Assembly: GCF_032362555.1 (NCBI RefSeq)
Contig: NC_083505.1
Coordinates: 645,001 to 709,000 of the forward strand
From: Amyelois transitella
Taxonomy: Eukaryota > Arthropoda > Insecta > Lepidoptera > Pyralidae
DNA length: 64,000 nucleotides
Direction of reading: 5' to 3'
The translations under genes were made by a program, and so were the position numbers. The stretch's first letter is position 1. Every line of letters begins with the position of its first letter. Shown piece by piece: positions 21,890 to 34,904 of the stretch. The notes below the pieces were generated by a model, which searched no databases, was not told the origin of the DNA, and saw only the letters and a program-made list of their open reading frames with translations.

Positions 21890-21919
21890 TATGTATGTAT
21901 GTTATCGAATGATGGTTTC

Positions 21920-24900
21920 TTAAGCTGGTGGAGGTGACGTAGCTTTATCAACAGCTTGCGCCTCGTCACTTTCCCCATTTTCCTCCCCGTCTCCATTTGT
22001 TTCTTCTTCGTCTTCTGCGACGCTGTCCGCTTCGCCGTTCGCCTCTGCTTCGCTCGCTTCGGCGGGAGGAGCTTCGGTCGTAGACTCCACTGTGTCTTCT
22101 TTTGCGCGCTTCTGCGAAATGAAAAGATTTTTTTTATTACGTTAGCGTTTCGTTTTTACAACTGCCTTGTATATTTTTGGTGCATATGTTTCTGTCTTGA
22201 AACTTGTAGAGGAAGAAGTGAATATTCTTCTCAAACCAAACAGCTATATGGATACTCTTTACGGACATAACTAGGGTTTGTCAACGGGATTTTTTTTTGC
22301 TGACCTTTCAATCAGTCTTGAAGACTATAAGCAGATTTGTTGTAGTTGAAATGTAGGTTTATCAACTAAAGTAATATTTCTTAGTTAATGTGATGACAAA
22401 GCGGGTCCCCCGCCAGCAGTTTGGCGGAATGTCTCCTGGTTTATTCTACCTTCCTCCTTCTTCTTCGATCTGTGCTTGACCTCAAGCTCGCTGTTACTTG
22501 ACAAGAAGAACCTTATACATTCTTCCTCCCCTACTATTTTGTTCTGGGTTGTAGCCCTCTTCAGCAAAGATCTTTGCTACTTTCTACAGCAGGCAGTTTG
22601 CTGGCGTGGCCATGGGCGCCACTAATTCAGTCCTGTCCTGAGGCCAACTGGCGCCGCGTCAGTGTTAACATTCGACAGCCTCGTGTTAGCAGTGCGGCGG
22701 ACTGCTGGATCAGCTGGAATGTTCTACTCACCTTCTTCTTCTTTTTCCCCTTCGGCCTGTGCTTGACCTCAGGCACGCTATAGCCTGGCGGGAAGAACTT
22801 CTTGCACTCCTCCTCTCCCGCGACCGCGTCCGTGCTGACGTACAGCGGCCCCAGCGCCAGCAGCTCGGCGGGGGCGCCGGGCGGCGGGATGTCTTCGGGG
22901 GCTGCTAGGGCCGGCTCGCACACGCCCACTGCTATCATCACTACCATCGTCTCGCAGCTGGAAGATACACAGTTTTGGTGAAAAAACATGTAGGTCTTTT
23001 ATCGTGTTTATAATTGCTTCAAGGCCAAAGGATAAGTTAAATTTTAAATTCTTCTCCAAACTGTTCAAGCTAAAATCTTCTTGGCCATTCGGAAGAAGCT
23101 TAGAACGAATCATGCACCAATGTGCCGGAAACCACACGACGAACAGCTTCGACTGGCAGAAAACCGTAAAAACTTTGACAACTCCTAAACAAAACATCCT
23201 CGACATATCAACTGGAATTTCCAAGCCATCGATATGAAATGCAATCGGAAATATGCTTTCATAAAAAAGAAGCTCATAAAAGCCGAGACGTGTCTCTAGT
23301 AATAAACAAAACAGAACTCACTAGTCCTTATCCGGTCTTTCCTCGTACTTCACAATGTTCTTCGCCAGCAGCTTAGGCTCTTCAATATTCGTGTCAGCAA
23401 AGAAGCCGTATCTTAGGATCCTCTTCTGGACGTGCGGGGCTTCAGCGGCCTCCAGCACAGAGCGGCGCTGCCAGGCCCCGAACATCATGGCGATGTGAGG
23501 TGGCTCGAAGGTAGGAGGGGGTTCTACCACTGCACCCACCATCTGAAAGGTTTTAATGAGAATTTGGTGGTAGGTTCTTTGTGTATATGAAGTTAACATT
23601 CCATTTCATCATCTGTGACTTACCTAAATACTTAAAATCGTTATGCAGAGATCTTTCTCTGGTTTTCATTTCCGGATATATAAATATATACGGGGCAAAT
23701 GACACTGATTGAGTTAGCCTCGAAGTAAGTTCGAGACTTGTGTTACGAGATACTAACTCAACGATACTATATTTTATAATAAATACTTATATAGATAAAC
23801 ATCCAAGACGCAGGACAATCAGAAAAAGTTCTTTTCTCATCATGCCCTGGCCGGGATTCGAACCCGGGACCTCCGATGTCACAGACAAGTGTACTACCGC
23901 TGCGCCACAGAGGGATGACTGGGATCACCAGAGATAATGAAGGTTACACATACTCTGGGGAACGATCGTGACAGTTTTAACTTGACGAGACAAAGACTAT
24001 CAGACTACAAAGTAGACCACGACAATACGCGTATTGAAAAAGAGTAGATCTAATGCAGCAGCCCTTGGACGACGAAAGGAAGAAATTAATTAGACCACGA
24101 ATTAATTGATTCAATCCTCCACGCAAATCAGGTTACAAGAAAGTTGCCTGAAAGTAGTTATGGTAACCTATCTTCGTTGTCGCAAATACCAAGTAGACCA
24201 AAAAGGCAGTAAAAATACCACACTCACCTTGGGAAATAATAGATCTAACGCAGCAGCCCTCTGATGCCGGTCTGCCGGCACGAAGAGACCAGGGATGTTG
24301 TCAGCGCGCAAGTCATCCGCTGGGAACTTCTTGCCGGTCTTCTCCTCGTCTGTCAGCCCGTCACCATATAGAGCTCGCCGTGTTAGTTCTGAAAGTGTTG
24401 TTTTATTTGTGTGTCTACCTTCTAAGGTCAGTCCTCTTTGGGAATAAATAACCGTGATCATAGTGTTTGTTGGTGGTAGGGCGTAAAGCATGGGTCATTA
24501 GTAACCAGCTAGGCAGGTGTAAGAGCAGTAACCTCTTAACCTAGTAAACCTGCACCAAAAATGCCAAGATTGACGTAGATAAGAGTAATATGGCAGAATT
24601 GATACGACCAGATCGACATTAAGGATGTATTTAGATCGGTTAATTGGTAAAGAAAGCCTGGACTTAAAGTGTGCCATTTTTATTTATATAATGAAACTAG
24701 CGACCCGCCCCGGACCTCGCACGGGTGCAAAATTCGGAAAAAATTATACATAAAAACCTTCCTCTTGAATCACTCTACCTGTTACAAAAAACCGCATCAA
24801 AATCCGTTGCGTAATTTTAAAGATTTAAGCATACAGACAAACAGACTAAAATAGCGACTTTGTTTTATACTATGTAGTGATACCTATCACGCAACCCTCT

Positions 24901-27900
24901 TTTTCTGGTGCTCTCTTCAACAGCAGAATGAGGGCTGGTCTCTCGGCCAGTGTAGCCACCACATGCTCTTCTCCAAACTCGGGGTCTTCTAGCGCTAATC
25001 TCTTGGCGCCGTCCTTGCCTAACACCCAGGGGCACTTGTCTGCCACTATTACTCCTGAAAAGAAAAAGGTGGTGATAGAAGAAGCAGACAGCAGAAGCAG
25101 AAGAATTGCATGTACCAAGGAAGGCCTATTAAAGACTACTATAGGTACTTTGGTGATATGTACAAATAGATTACAGAAAGCTCCAGTTATGTATATTGGA
25201 TCCATAGACCGGATAGATAGTAAGGTGATAAGAGTTGGTTATGATTATAAATTGGGAGTTTCAGTTCCGTCTGCCGTTCAATGATTGCTTACCGTGTTGC
25301 TCAAGCACTTCAGCGACCTTCCGCAAGTTCTTCTGCGCATGCGGCGTCATGAGCGCGGGGCAGATGTCGCTGAAGTAGGCCTCCAGGCGCTTGGCGCGGG
25401 CCTCCCGCCGGGCGAGGTGGTTCGCCGCGACAGCCTCCGCCTCCCGAGCCCGCCTCTCCTGGAATAACTTCTCTTGGGCTGTTGCTACCTCCTGGAAATC
25501 GGACAAATATGCTGGAATGAAATCATCGCGTGGCTTTGTTGCAGAAAAAAGACATACCTGTTCAAGTTTTCTTTAGAAATACAAGTGTACTTGATTTGCT
25601 GCATCAAAACAGCACCTCAAACAGAAGAATCCTTTCATGTCTTCAAACTCGTATTTCTAAGGATGATTCTACATTATTACTCTTACATACGATCCTATGC
25701 CTCACACAACATCAGTTGAACGATGTTCTCTTTTCTTCTTCTTCTCGTTTCTCCAATAGAAATGTCCATTTTCACTCGGACAGGTTTCATGTCCTACGAA
25801 AGAATACCTGTTCAGGTGTCGTGAGCTCGTGAGGCAGTCTCTTCGGCCGCTCCTTCTCCCCCTTCTTGACCAGCTCCTCATTCCGCAGCTCCTGCTCGAT
25901 GGTGCGCGTGAGACGAGGCGCGTCTGCTCCGAACACCACATTTAGGAGCTGTCCACCCTGTTTAATATTTCATGTTAGATATTTAGCAAGGCCATTTTGA
26001 TTTTCATATGTAGGTACTTCTTTATTCAGAGAACGAATAAAAGTAAGCTAACTAGGAAAATATACAAAGGAAGAGTGATTGGGACAGGTGGAGTGGGAAG
26101 GTCTAGAAAAAAGCACTTTGGTCAAATCGGAGACGTTCTGGAAAAAGAACAGATCAAGATTACCCTAACCGACGAGCTTTCGTGAAGAGAGTTATGAAAG
26201 TGGATGAAGCGAAAGAAGTATGCAGTGATCGTGGTAAGTGGAAAGATCGTAGTCTCTGTGTACCCCTTTCAGGAAAGAGGCGTGATTTATGTATGTGTGT
26301 ATATATACGACTAAATTGCATTAAATTGATATTGCATTTTTTGCTTGAAAGTTAAATAAAAGATAGGAATAAATGCATTCTATATATTTTAGTGGTTGTT
26401 TGGCTTTTTGACTTATGATAATTACCTTTTTGTAATGATGAAGCTTTTTTACAAGAATATGGCCTTACATTTCCTATGGTCCACCTTCTAACGTGGAAAT
26501 ATAGTTCGCAGTGTCGCAGTTACAAAGTACTGTTTTCATCCTACTAATATTATAAATGCGAAAGTTTGTGAGTATGTCAATATAGATATTTGTTACTCTT
26601 TAACGCAAAAAATACTGAACCGATTACGATGAAATTTGGTATGTAGGTAGCTGAAGACCCAGAATAACATATAGGCTACTTTTTATCCCGGAGTTCCCGC
26701 GGGATTGATTCCACGCGGACGAAGGCGCGGGCGGCCTCTAGTATCATATATATATTAAAAAAAAAATTGTGCATTGTGCAGTTCATATTCGTGAGCTTTA
26801 TCGCTCAAATTTGAATAGTAACAAGTTGGCATTGATAGTATCAAAGTAGTCACTGTCTTTTGTATCTACGTTTTTATTTTTCTGCACCACGACCGTGTGA
26901 GTTTGGTCGATATCGTGGACCCTCGTGCCATTCCCGACACGATCTATCCAATTCTCACATATACGTACGTATGACCTCCTGCTTAAACGTGGGTAGGTAT
27001 ATGTAAGAAGTATTACAACGCGATTTCAGCCATTTGTTAGTAATTTTAAGGTGTGTTTTTGTGTGACTGAAGTGGGTAATTTTTGGTGGGATCGATTTAC
27101 ATACATATAGTCACGCCTATAACTCATGCGGGGTGGACAGAGCCAACAGTCTTGAAAAGAGTGATAGGCCACACGGCTATTTACATATTTGTGACTAAGG
27201 GCGTGAACAGGTATAAAAATATATATCTTTATAAAAATTGAGATATTGTAAGTCTTTAATGTGAGCAAATCTTTGATCAAATATTTTAGCAAATATAGGT
27301 AGCTTGGGCATCATATCAAACGCTTCTGCCACCACAAAATCTTTTGACTCTTACTAACCCCTAGCCAAATAGCTGAACGTGGCCATTCAATCTTTTCAAG
27401 ACTGTTTGCTCTGTCTGCCCCGCAAGGGATATAGACGTGACCATATGTATGTATGTACTAACCCCTTAAAAAGCAGCACATTAGACATTTTTTGAATGCA
27501 ACTACACGTGGGTACTAGTAGGTACATTAAGTATAAGGTTTAGGTTCCTTTTGAAAATAATTAAATTTATTATTCATGATAGCTACCGCCAAGAACATCC
27601 AGGTGGGCTCACTTCGCTTTCTAAACCTCTTGAGGCAATCGATAGAGTCGGATTTCGCCTGAAAAATAAACATTACTCAATAAAACATTCTTGTTTGTTT
27701 CACTGTGAAAAGAAAGTTTTCCTGATGTGAAGAACTAAGGTATGTTTATCTGCATTTTCTGCATTAAAACGGTCTCGAGGTAACGAAATTGTCTAGACTC
27801 GTAATAAGAGTAGGTATACCTCAAGGAATTCTTCAATAACAATTTAGATTTAAGGGTATTAGTAGGTATTTAAAGTCTTAAAAGTGCCGTGTGGTTCCCA

Positions 27901-29164
27901 GTCAGTCAGTGGCCATTCAGTCTTTTCAAGACTATTGGCTCTGTCTACCCCGCAAGGGATATAGACGTGACCATATGTATGTATGTAAAATCTTAAACTA
28001 ATCCTTAAGCTTCAATAACTCCAAATTTTCCGAAAACATGGGATCAGTAAGACACCACCAGCGCGCTCTTTGTCTAAAAGTCTAGTCTACATTGCGAGTC
28101 CTGATTCCATGGTATTATGATAGATGCTACTTACCACAGCCAGATGTAAGTTGTCTCCACCCAGCTCCACTTTTATCTTCTTCAGATTACCCACCATCCC
28201 GATGCACGGGCCACACCACTCGGAGTACACGTCTATAACTAAAATATACATAATTTTCTAGAAAAAGCTCCACTTTTGACTTCTATTGCTATGAAACTGT
28301 TTCTGTTATCAAATCATGTAGAATTGATGACGGGTATGGTAAACCAAAACCAACATTATTAACATTATGACATCTATGGGAAAGAGATGGATTGGTCCAG
28401 TTCTAATGTGTCGGGAACCACACGGCACTAAATAAAATTAAAAATAAAGCCAAAATAATCTGTAAATAATAAAGTCATCGGAGTAATTAAAATTTGGTTA
28501 TATTAACATACACACAATTTTGTCGTACGTCTTAAATTCGTCTATATCCTTTGCGGGGCAGACAGAACCAACAGTCTTTTCAAAACTAAAGGCCACGTTC
28601 AGCTGTATGACTTATCGATGAGACGCAAACAGTGACAGGTTGCTAGCCCATCCCCTACAAGAGGAATCCCAAGTTTATAAGCCTACCACTTAGTCGCCTT
28701 TTACGCCATCAACAAGAAAGATATAGTTTTATTTATTTACTCTTTATTGAAACAATTACAATTTGTAAAGTACAACAGGCGGACTTAATGCTAATAGCAA
28801 GCGGAAAACCTTTGTGTGGGTGATAATGTATAATAAACATACTTACTATACCATATATACTATAAACATACATACATAAAATCACGTCTATATCCCTTGC
28901 GGGGTAGACAGAGCCATCAGTCTTGAAAAGACTGCTAGGCCACGTTCAGCTACATAAACATACATACATATGTATATATATAGATATATATATTATTTAT
29001 CCCAAAAATAATCACTTACCCAACAGTCCATCTTTGCCCACAAACTTGTTCCAATCATCATCATTGTTCAGTTCAGTTTGCAGTTGGACCTGCGCCGCTT
29101 TCTTGCCTGCCCCGGCGGCGGCGGCCGCAGCGGAGGCGTGAGCGTATGCCAGCGTCAGCGTCAT
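21920..29164 (-). CDS. Thioredoxin-domain protein of TXNDC3/TXNDC6 (NME8/NME9) type, complete, 546 aa
   Basis: Ten exons chain in phase to 547 codons: 29020-29164, 28135-28238, 27587-27658, 25808-25957, 25293-25491, 24884-25054, 24228-24388, 23322-23542, 22732-22957 and 21920-22111. Residues about 25-130 are a thioredoxin fold: VQLQTELNN, then [20 protein letters not shown] with the redox CGPC, then [11 protein letters not shown]. The VQLQT...VIDVY..WCGPC order is diagnostic for the dynein-associated thioredoxins (sea urchin IC1, NME8). Residues about 180-235 are charged and helical ([20 protein letters not shown]). Residues 235-480 align loosely with degenerate NDK-like modules. The C-terminus is lysine-rich (KGKKKKK), then very acidic, ending KATSPPPA. 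The likely role is axonemal, in sperm or cilia (family inference). The start ATG opens an alanine-rich leader absent from vertebrate relatives, so a different start is possible. Confidence 0.85.
22451..22545 (-). pseudogene. Decayed copy of the 3' part of exon 9 of the thioredoxin-domain gene
   Basis: On the minus strand this reads [20 protein letters not shown], against [20 protein letters not shown] in the functional exon 22732-22957. It lies about 200 bp downstream, in the intron before exon 10. A donor-like GGAAG then GTAGAA remains. No acceptor keeps the frame. Confidence 0.65.
23690..23915 (-). mobile_element. Family D tRNA-derived SINE, reverse
   Basis: This complete copy has the tRNA-like head near 23845-23915 (B box complement GGATTCGAACC region) and the body to about 23690. 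It lies in the intron between exons 7 and 8. Confidence 0.85.
24694..24880. repeat. RTE-like tail (family F)
   Basis: It begins ACTAGCGACCCGCCCCGGAC and ends TTTTATACTATGTAGTGA. A reverse-complement full copy lies at 49855-50041. Confidence 0.75.
26531..26745 (+). repeat. RTE-like tail (family H)
   Basis: It runs from ATCCTACTAATATTATAAAT to GGGCGGCCTCTAGT. Other copies are at 45820-45964 (plus), 47250-47452 (minus) and 56200-56425 (minus). Confidence 0.75.
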
Positions 29165-29311
29165 GAGTGCGAATGACGCGAGGTGACATGGTGATGTGTA
29201 GGGGGTGTGTTATGGGTTAGGAGTGGGGGGTAAGGGCTTGTTGTGTTTTAATAATTTGCGTATGCCAGCGTTAGGTGCACGAATATTACTAGTTACTACA
29301 TTCATTCATGT

Positions 29312-29519
29312 TTTTTAATGTAGACAATGTCCATGATTTAGATTTATGAGATCTATATTTGTATATTGACGTCCGATGAAAATGCTGCAGTGAAGTTTGT
29401 TCCGCCGCTTCTTCTACACATGCGCTTTGGAAGCGGTAGTTGTTATAATTAGATTTAAGTGATGTGACGTCAATAAGTGATACCTTGTATCCAATTTTGT
29501 AAATAAATCTATTGTATTC
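29312..29519 (+). mobile_element. Family B SINE, near full length
   Basis: This forward copy runs from TTTTTTAATGTAGACAATGT to AATAAATCTATTGTATTC. Confidence 0.8.
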
Positions 29520-29628
29520 TAATGAATGTGGATGAAGCGAAGGAAATATGCAGAGATCGTGGCAAGTGGAAAGAGGTAGTCTCTGCCTACCCCTCCGGGA
29601 AAGAGGCGTGATTTTATGTATGTATGTA
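29518..29628 (+). mobile_element. LINE 3' end (family C), best-preserved copy
   Basis: The frame reads [20 protein letters not shown] and then SAYPSGKEA followed by TGA and a TATGTATGTAT tail. This is the C-terminus of a non-LTR retrotransposon polyprotein. Confidence 0.75.
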
Positions 29629-30226
29629 TTCTAATAATGTGAGTTGACATGGTGTGGTGGGGGTGTTTTGGGTTAGGAGTGGGGGTAATTGTGCTAATGG
29701 CGACTGCGTGAGCATACGCCAGGTTTAGGTGCGTGGATGACGCGAGGTGATAGGTGGAGGTAACGGATGTGCAGTGAGGGGTAAGTACCTACTTGTAGAT
29801 TTTACAACAAAAGATTGTTGCAAAAAAATGCATACATTAGGTACCTAGTTATCATGTGTTTGTAGTAAGTATTTATAATTTGGATCTACTTACCTATTTG
29901 CTTTATGTTAAGGTTGCAAAAAAAAATTTCAAGAAGAATAAGGTATGTATCCGATATTGAACATATTGTTATTAACAATAGTTGGGCAGCATTGTATTAC
30001 TTAAAAAAATTCGTGTAAATAATTAAAGCCACTATGAATTCATTCAGTTCGACTGAATTAATTGAAATACTTAATCTCAATAGATGAACTATCAACTATA
30101 ACAAATGTAATGAGCTTCGTCAATTAATCAGTGCAAAGAAATTACCCCATATTTTTTAATTTCGTGCAGCAACTGAATGCACGACATCTCGGGAAACTAT
30201 TTTAGCAAGTTTCCGCTACTCGCTGC

Positions 30227-30291
30227 AAGATGGCGCTCACAATTTTATTTTATGTCAGTTTCGCTTCTACGCTCCGAACAAAGATGGCGCT
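30227..30291 (+). promoter_or_regulatory. Two AAGATGGCGCT motifs
   Basis: AAGATGGCGCT occurs at 30227-30237 and 30281-30291, 54 bp apart, in repeat-poor sequence. It resembles the YY1/Pleiohomeotic core (AAGATGGC) and may mark a promoter about 1.1 kb upstream of the thioredoxin-domain gene start. A related core (AGCGCCATCT) is the backbone of the minisatellite at 2255, so a repeat origin is also possible. Confidence 0.25.
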
Positions 30292-31034
30292 AGGTGAAAA
30301 GTCATCGTGCCGCTGATGCTATGCCCGCATAAATATACTACTTTTAATTATCAATTCAATAGTGTCTATAGAGGGCCGAAATTCCGAAATTATGTCCTTT
30401 TAAAATAGCTCTTCAAGAAACTACTTCTAGCCTTTTTGTCTTTACCATAAAAAAAAAACCAGGCAGGTACTTATTTTACTCCAAAAAAAAAGCTATACAA
30501 TTCTCGGCGCGAAATTTAAGCGGATTTACTATACAGCTACACGGAATCCCACTTAATTAAAATTTCACTGTTCATTTAATATTCGCAAGTATTTCGTATC
30601 TTGCGCAATTAGGGGCGATGTAGGTCGGCCTCCTATTGTACCTGGCGCAAGGAAACATTTTCAGTGTTGCTAGGATAAGTTATTATATTTTTATGTAACC
30701 TTTTGTGATGCAGTACCTTTAAATACATGGTTTTTGTAACAGTGGCAAAAAACATCTTTCCCAGTATTGCTAGAATAAGTTATGACATTTTTATGTGTTA
30801 CATTTTGTACCTACTACAATTCTTGAACGCACTGGTAAAACATGGTTTTGTAACTTTCGCCAGATAACATCTTTCCTTGTGTAAAGGTAGGAAAGTACAT
30901 TTTTGACCATTGCTACTCGAAATAGCGGTTGTACTCGTTAATAGGTTAACATAAATGATTTTTCTAACAGGCCCCGTAGCATTACACGCGCGAAGCCGTT
31001 CTTAGCGCGCAAAATACATATCGCTGCCCCGTTT

Positions 31035-31300
31035 CATGTACATACAAACATATATATGGTCACGTCTATATCCATTGTGGGGTAGACAGAGCCAACAGTC
31101 TTGAAAAGACTGATAGGCCACGCTCAGCTATTTGGCTTAATGATAGGATTGAGATTCAAATAGTGACAGGTTGCTATTGCTAGCCCATCGCCTAAAAAAA
31201 AGAATCTCAAGTTTGTAAGCCTATCCCTTAGTCGCCTTTTACGATATCCATAGGAAAGAGATGAAGTGGTCCCAATCCTTTCTGTACCCTTTTCATGTCA
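31035..31300 (-). repeat. Family A repeat, reverse
   Basis: This nearly complete reverse copy runs from CATATATATGGTCACGTCTA to GATGAAGTGGTCCCAATCCT. The GTGCCG end is lost. Confidence 0.75.
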
Positions 31301-31971
31301 TAGTAAAAAGTGAAACAGCGCTAGTATTTCGCCCGTGCCATTCTGCGGACTAGTGCATGAAAATATGAAACATTATCACAAAAAATTATGAGTGAAATTA
31401 TAAAAGTTTGTCATTATTCTATCATTTTTTAATCATTTCTTATATCTCCAATCTGCGACGTTTTACCTTAATGCCACAATATAGTTTCTCATGTTACAAA
31501 GATAAGTTTTACCTTCATTTTAATATGTGTATAGTGTAAGTTGGAACTCAATTGTCAGAATCTGTAATAACTAATAAGTCAGTACAAATATGCACAAATT
31601 GTTTTTTTAGCGGTGGTTAATTCTGAACGTTGATAGATAATATAGAACTCTTTATTGCACCACAAGAGTAAAACATACAAAACAACATAACACAGATAGA
31701 GATGGTACAAAGGCGGACTTATCGCTAATGCAATCTCTTCCAGTCAACCTTTGGGTGGAAGGAAACCAAACAGGAGAGTGGCATTGGCGCAGAGCAAGAT
31801 GAATATACCTATCAGTCATTTTTTCTTGAAATATATACGGCACAAATAAATATTATACGTAATTTGTTTGTCCCGAGAGTGAGGATGCAACCGGGACTAA
31901 AGCCAGGAGGAAGAAATAAATATATACGTAAGTGAGAATACCAATATAAGCTTATATGTTTTCAATTAGTT

Positions 31972-32204
31972 CTACATTCATTCATGTTTTTTAATGTAGA
32001 CAATGTGCATTGGTCCACGATTTATATTTAAGAGATCTATATTTGTAAATTGACGTCCGATGAAAATGCTACAGTGTAGTTTGTTCCGCCGCTTCTTCTA
32101 CACATGCGCTTTGGAGGCGGTAGTAGTTATAATTAGATTTAAGTGATGTGATGTCAATAAGTGATACCTTGTATCTAATTTTGAAAATAAATCTATTCTA
32201 TTCT
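31972..32204 (+). mobile_element. Family B SINE, full length
   Basis: This forward copy has both ends present and a TCTATTCTATTCTA tail. Confidence 0.8.
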
Positions 32205-33352
32205 ATTTGAGCACCTCTATGTATACGTTCCAGAGAGGTTCCTTTAAACTTTTCTCAGAGGTTCCTGTTAAACTGTTTTGATACCACCCAAATTCCCACC
32301 AGAATTTAAACCAGGGGGAAACACGTGTAACTCTATATTTAAGAAAGTTATCTTGGTCGTCTCTGTATAAGTTCGCTTACTCGCTTATTTTTGTAATGTT
32401 TGCGCAAACCTCCTGTCCCGACACGTCTCCCCCCGACACTGATGGATTATATTTGATGGTGTTGAGCTAAAGTTATCGCTTATAAGTTGGGGACACGTCA
32501 CATATCGACTCAGCTGGTTACGTACGTATTAAGAAATGTGGATTTTTATTTGTGAAAAGAAGTCTTACTTTTTTTAAAAACTTACTTAGGCAAAGAAAAT
32601 TATCTCTTGTGACAATATTTTTAACTTATGAAAGGTATAAAAGAGCTAAGTTAATTCGTGTGATGTTATCTCTATTTTTATGTGCTCGCTAATTTGTATT
32701 TTCAAAGCTATTATGATGAATGCACAATATTATAAGTATTCAATAATCTATAGAGAATTTAATGTTAAATCTTTTTCCTCCTGGCTTTAGAATGGCTGCA
32801 TCCTCACTACTATAATAAATAAATAAATACTCTGGAGTGGAGCCCGGGGTATGCCTTTGACCATGGATCCTAGATTGGGTGGTAGAATTTAATGTTGAAT
32901 GGAGGAACTTAATATTTACAAGAGAATACTGACTGACTGATTGATCGCATCAAAACATAAGCCAAGCTGTTATGTCTAGAGATTTAAATTGGCGTGTAGG
33001 GGGCACCAAAAGAAATACGTTCGTGTTCTATTTTGAAAATTAATCTATTACTATTACATTGGACAATTAATTTTAAATAACAAGTTACCGAATGAATTTA
33101 AAATGTCCATAACACAAATATATCTACTGAAACACAGTAAGTATCTAATTCCGCGAGGCATTAATGTCAACGCAAAATGTTCCGCATGCGACCAATTTCG
33201 AGTTACGCAAACAAAAACCCGACACTGACATAGAGTAGATTATCTAGAAAGCCTGCTATTTTTATTGCACACTAATTCATACATACATTTCGTCACGTAA
33301 ATCCCTTGCGGCGTAGACAGAGCCAACAGTCTAGAAAAAATTGAAAGGCCCT

Positions 33353-33418
33353 GTTCATTTCATCAATTCCATCTTAAGTCGAAAACTATCGACTTAAGAT
33401 GGAATTGATGAAATGAAC
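33353..33418. repeat. Perfect 30-bp hairpin inside a family A remnant
   Basis: The arms 33353-33382 and 33389-33418 are exact complements around a 6-nt loop (AAACTA). The left side continues from a reverse family A copy starting at 33275. Confidence 0.9.
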
Positions 33419-34639
33419 TTAAGTACGGCCAAAAATATTTTAGACAGAGGCTGAATACTCGTATGAATGGGAATAGTGATTCTTTTTTCCAATGAAATCC
33501 ATGCATGGAAAGCCAAGAATTATGGTAGACACAAGGCAATGAAATAGTAGTCAAAATTATTATTTTTATTTGGACTAATGTAAATTACTTAGCAAGTTAT
33601 ATTTTTTTATTAATATTATGTATATATATACACACACAATAGGTATATTAACACTAAGTAAAACAATAAAATATATTCCAATTTTGTGTTACTCATCGAG
33701 GAATTAATATGGTCGCAGAACCTTTTTATGAAGCTTTGGCTCTGGTTTATATCTACTTCTTATAAAAACTATTTAAACACGCAACGTAATGTAAACATTG
33801 TTACAATTATGGCATCTAAAGAAAATTATACATACCTACATACGTTAACGTCTACATTCCTTGCGGGGTAGACAGGGACAGCAGTACTACTACCGCTTCC
33901 AAAGCACATGTGTAGAAGAAGCGGCGGAACACACTACACTGCAGCATTTTCACCGGGCTTCAATTCACAAATTATATAGATCACTTAAATCTAAATCGTG
34001 GACGACTGCACATTGTCTACATTAAAAAATTTTAAGACTCTTCAAGGAATAAAAGGTAATTATATGTATGTATGTACATACATACATACATATAATCACG
34101 TCTTTATCCCTTGCGGAGTAGACGGAGACAAAAGTGAAAAGACTGATTGGCCACGTTCAGCTGTTTGGCTTAATAATAGATGTATGTATATACATATGTA
34201 TGTGCTTAAGTATTATTTGTTAGTTCACCGGAATACACGCTCATATTACAGGACAATAAATTACTTTCGACATAACAATGAATAATACATAGCCTGGTTG
34301 GAATTGCGTGCCTATTTTGCCTACATATAAAATTATGTGCGTTACATTTTGTTACCATTATGCTGTTATGTCGTATCAATGTTATATAAGCATAATTGTT
34401 TACGTAAATCAATTATTTGTAGGGATCGTAGCAATTAGTTGAAAGAATTCTCTGCCTACCCGTCCGGGAAAGATGCGTGATTTTATTTTATTTGCAAATT
34501 TCAGTGTAAAAAATATATATAAAGATAGATTTCCCTTTTTACAGATATATGTAAATAGAAACAATTCTAATCCATTTAAAGGTAACTATAAGAATCTTAA
34601 TTTATTGAGATGTTTTGATTGTCAAAAGAGTCATTATAC

Positions 34640-34710
34640 CTTGCAAAGGCGGAATTTGAACCTGCACTTAACGCTTTTTTATTCAGCCACCTTAACCGTT
34701 CGACCGCCGA
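34640..34710 (-). repeat. tRNA-like sequence, probable SINE head
   Basis: The minus strand has a B-box-like GGTTCAAATTCCGCC and an upstream A-box-like GGTGGCTGAATA. It does not fold as a complete tRNA by eye, and the insert between the boxes is odd, so a decayed SINE is more likely. Confidence 0.35.
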
Positions 34711-34904
34711 CGCACCTAATTAACGTCAGTACAACAATAAATCATTGTAAACTCCGACGCAGTTTATTGATGAAATCAATCAATGCCGGCCGCAGGATGG
34801 AGACCGCTAGGACATGGGCCGCTGACGGCCTCAACCCGATACCGTGAGATGAGAATTTAATAGAGTAACTAGAATAGAAGAGAATATATATAAATAAATT
34901 AATA

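Larger units (their letters stand above)
29165..29780. other. Upstream region of the thioredoxin-domain gene with a diverged duplication
   Basis: GAATGACGCGAGGTGACATG and GGGTTAGGAGTGGGGGG (29168-29236) recur as GGATGACGCGAGGTGATAGG and GGGTTAGGAGTGGGGG at 29640-29760. Between them sit a family B SINE (29312-29519) and a LINE 3' end (29518-29628). Promoter function is likely from position only. Confidence 0.45.

Noticed and set aside
22385..22567. 60-codon minus-strand frame as a separate small gene
   Set aside because: Its similarity to exon 9 of the surrounding gene shows it is a decayed exon copy.
34473..34847. 124-codon plus-strand frame
   Set aside because: It crosses a tRNA-like sequence and AT-rich DNA, has no domain, and shows no splice or promoter context.
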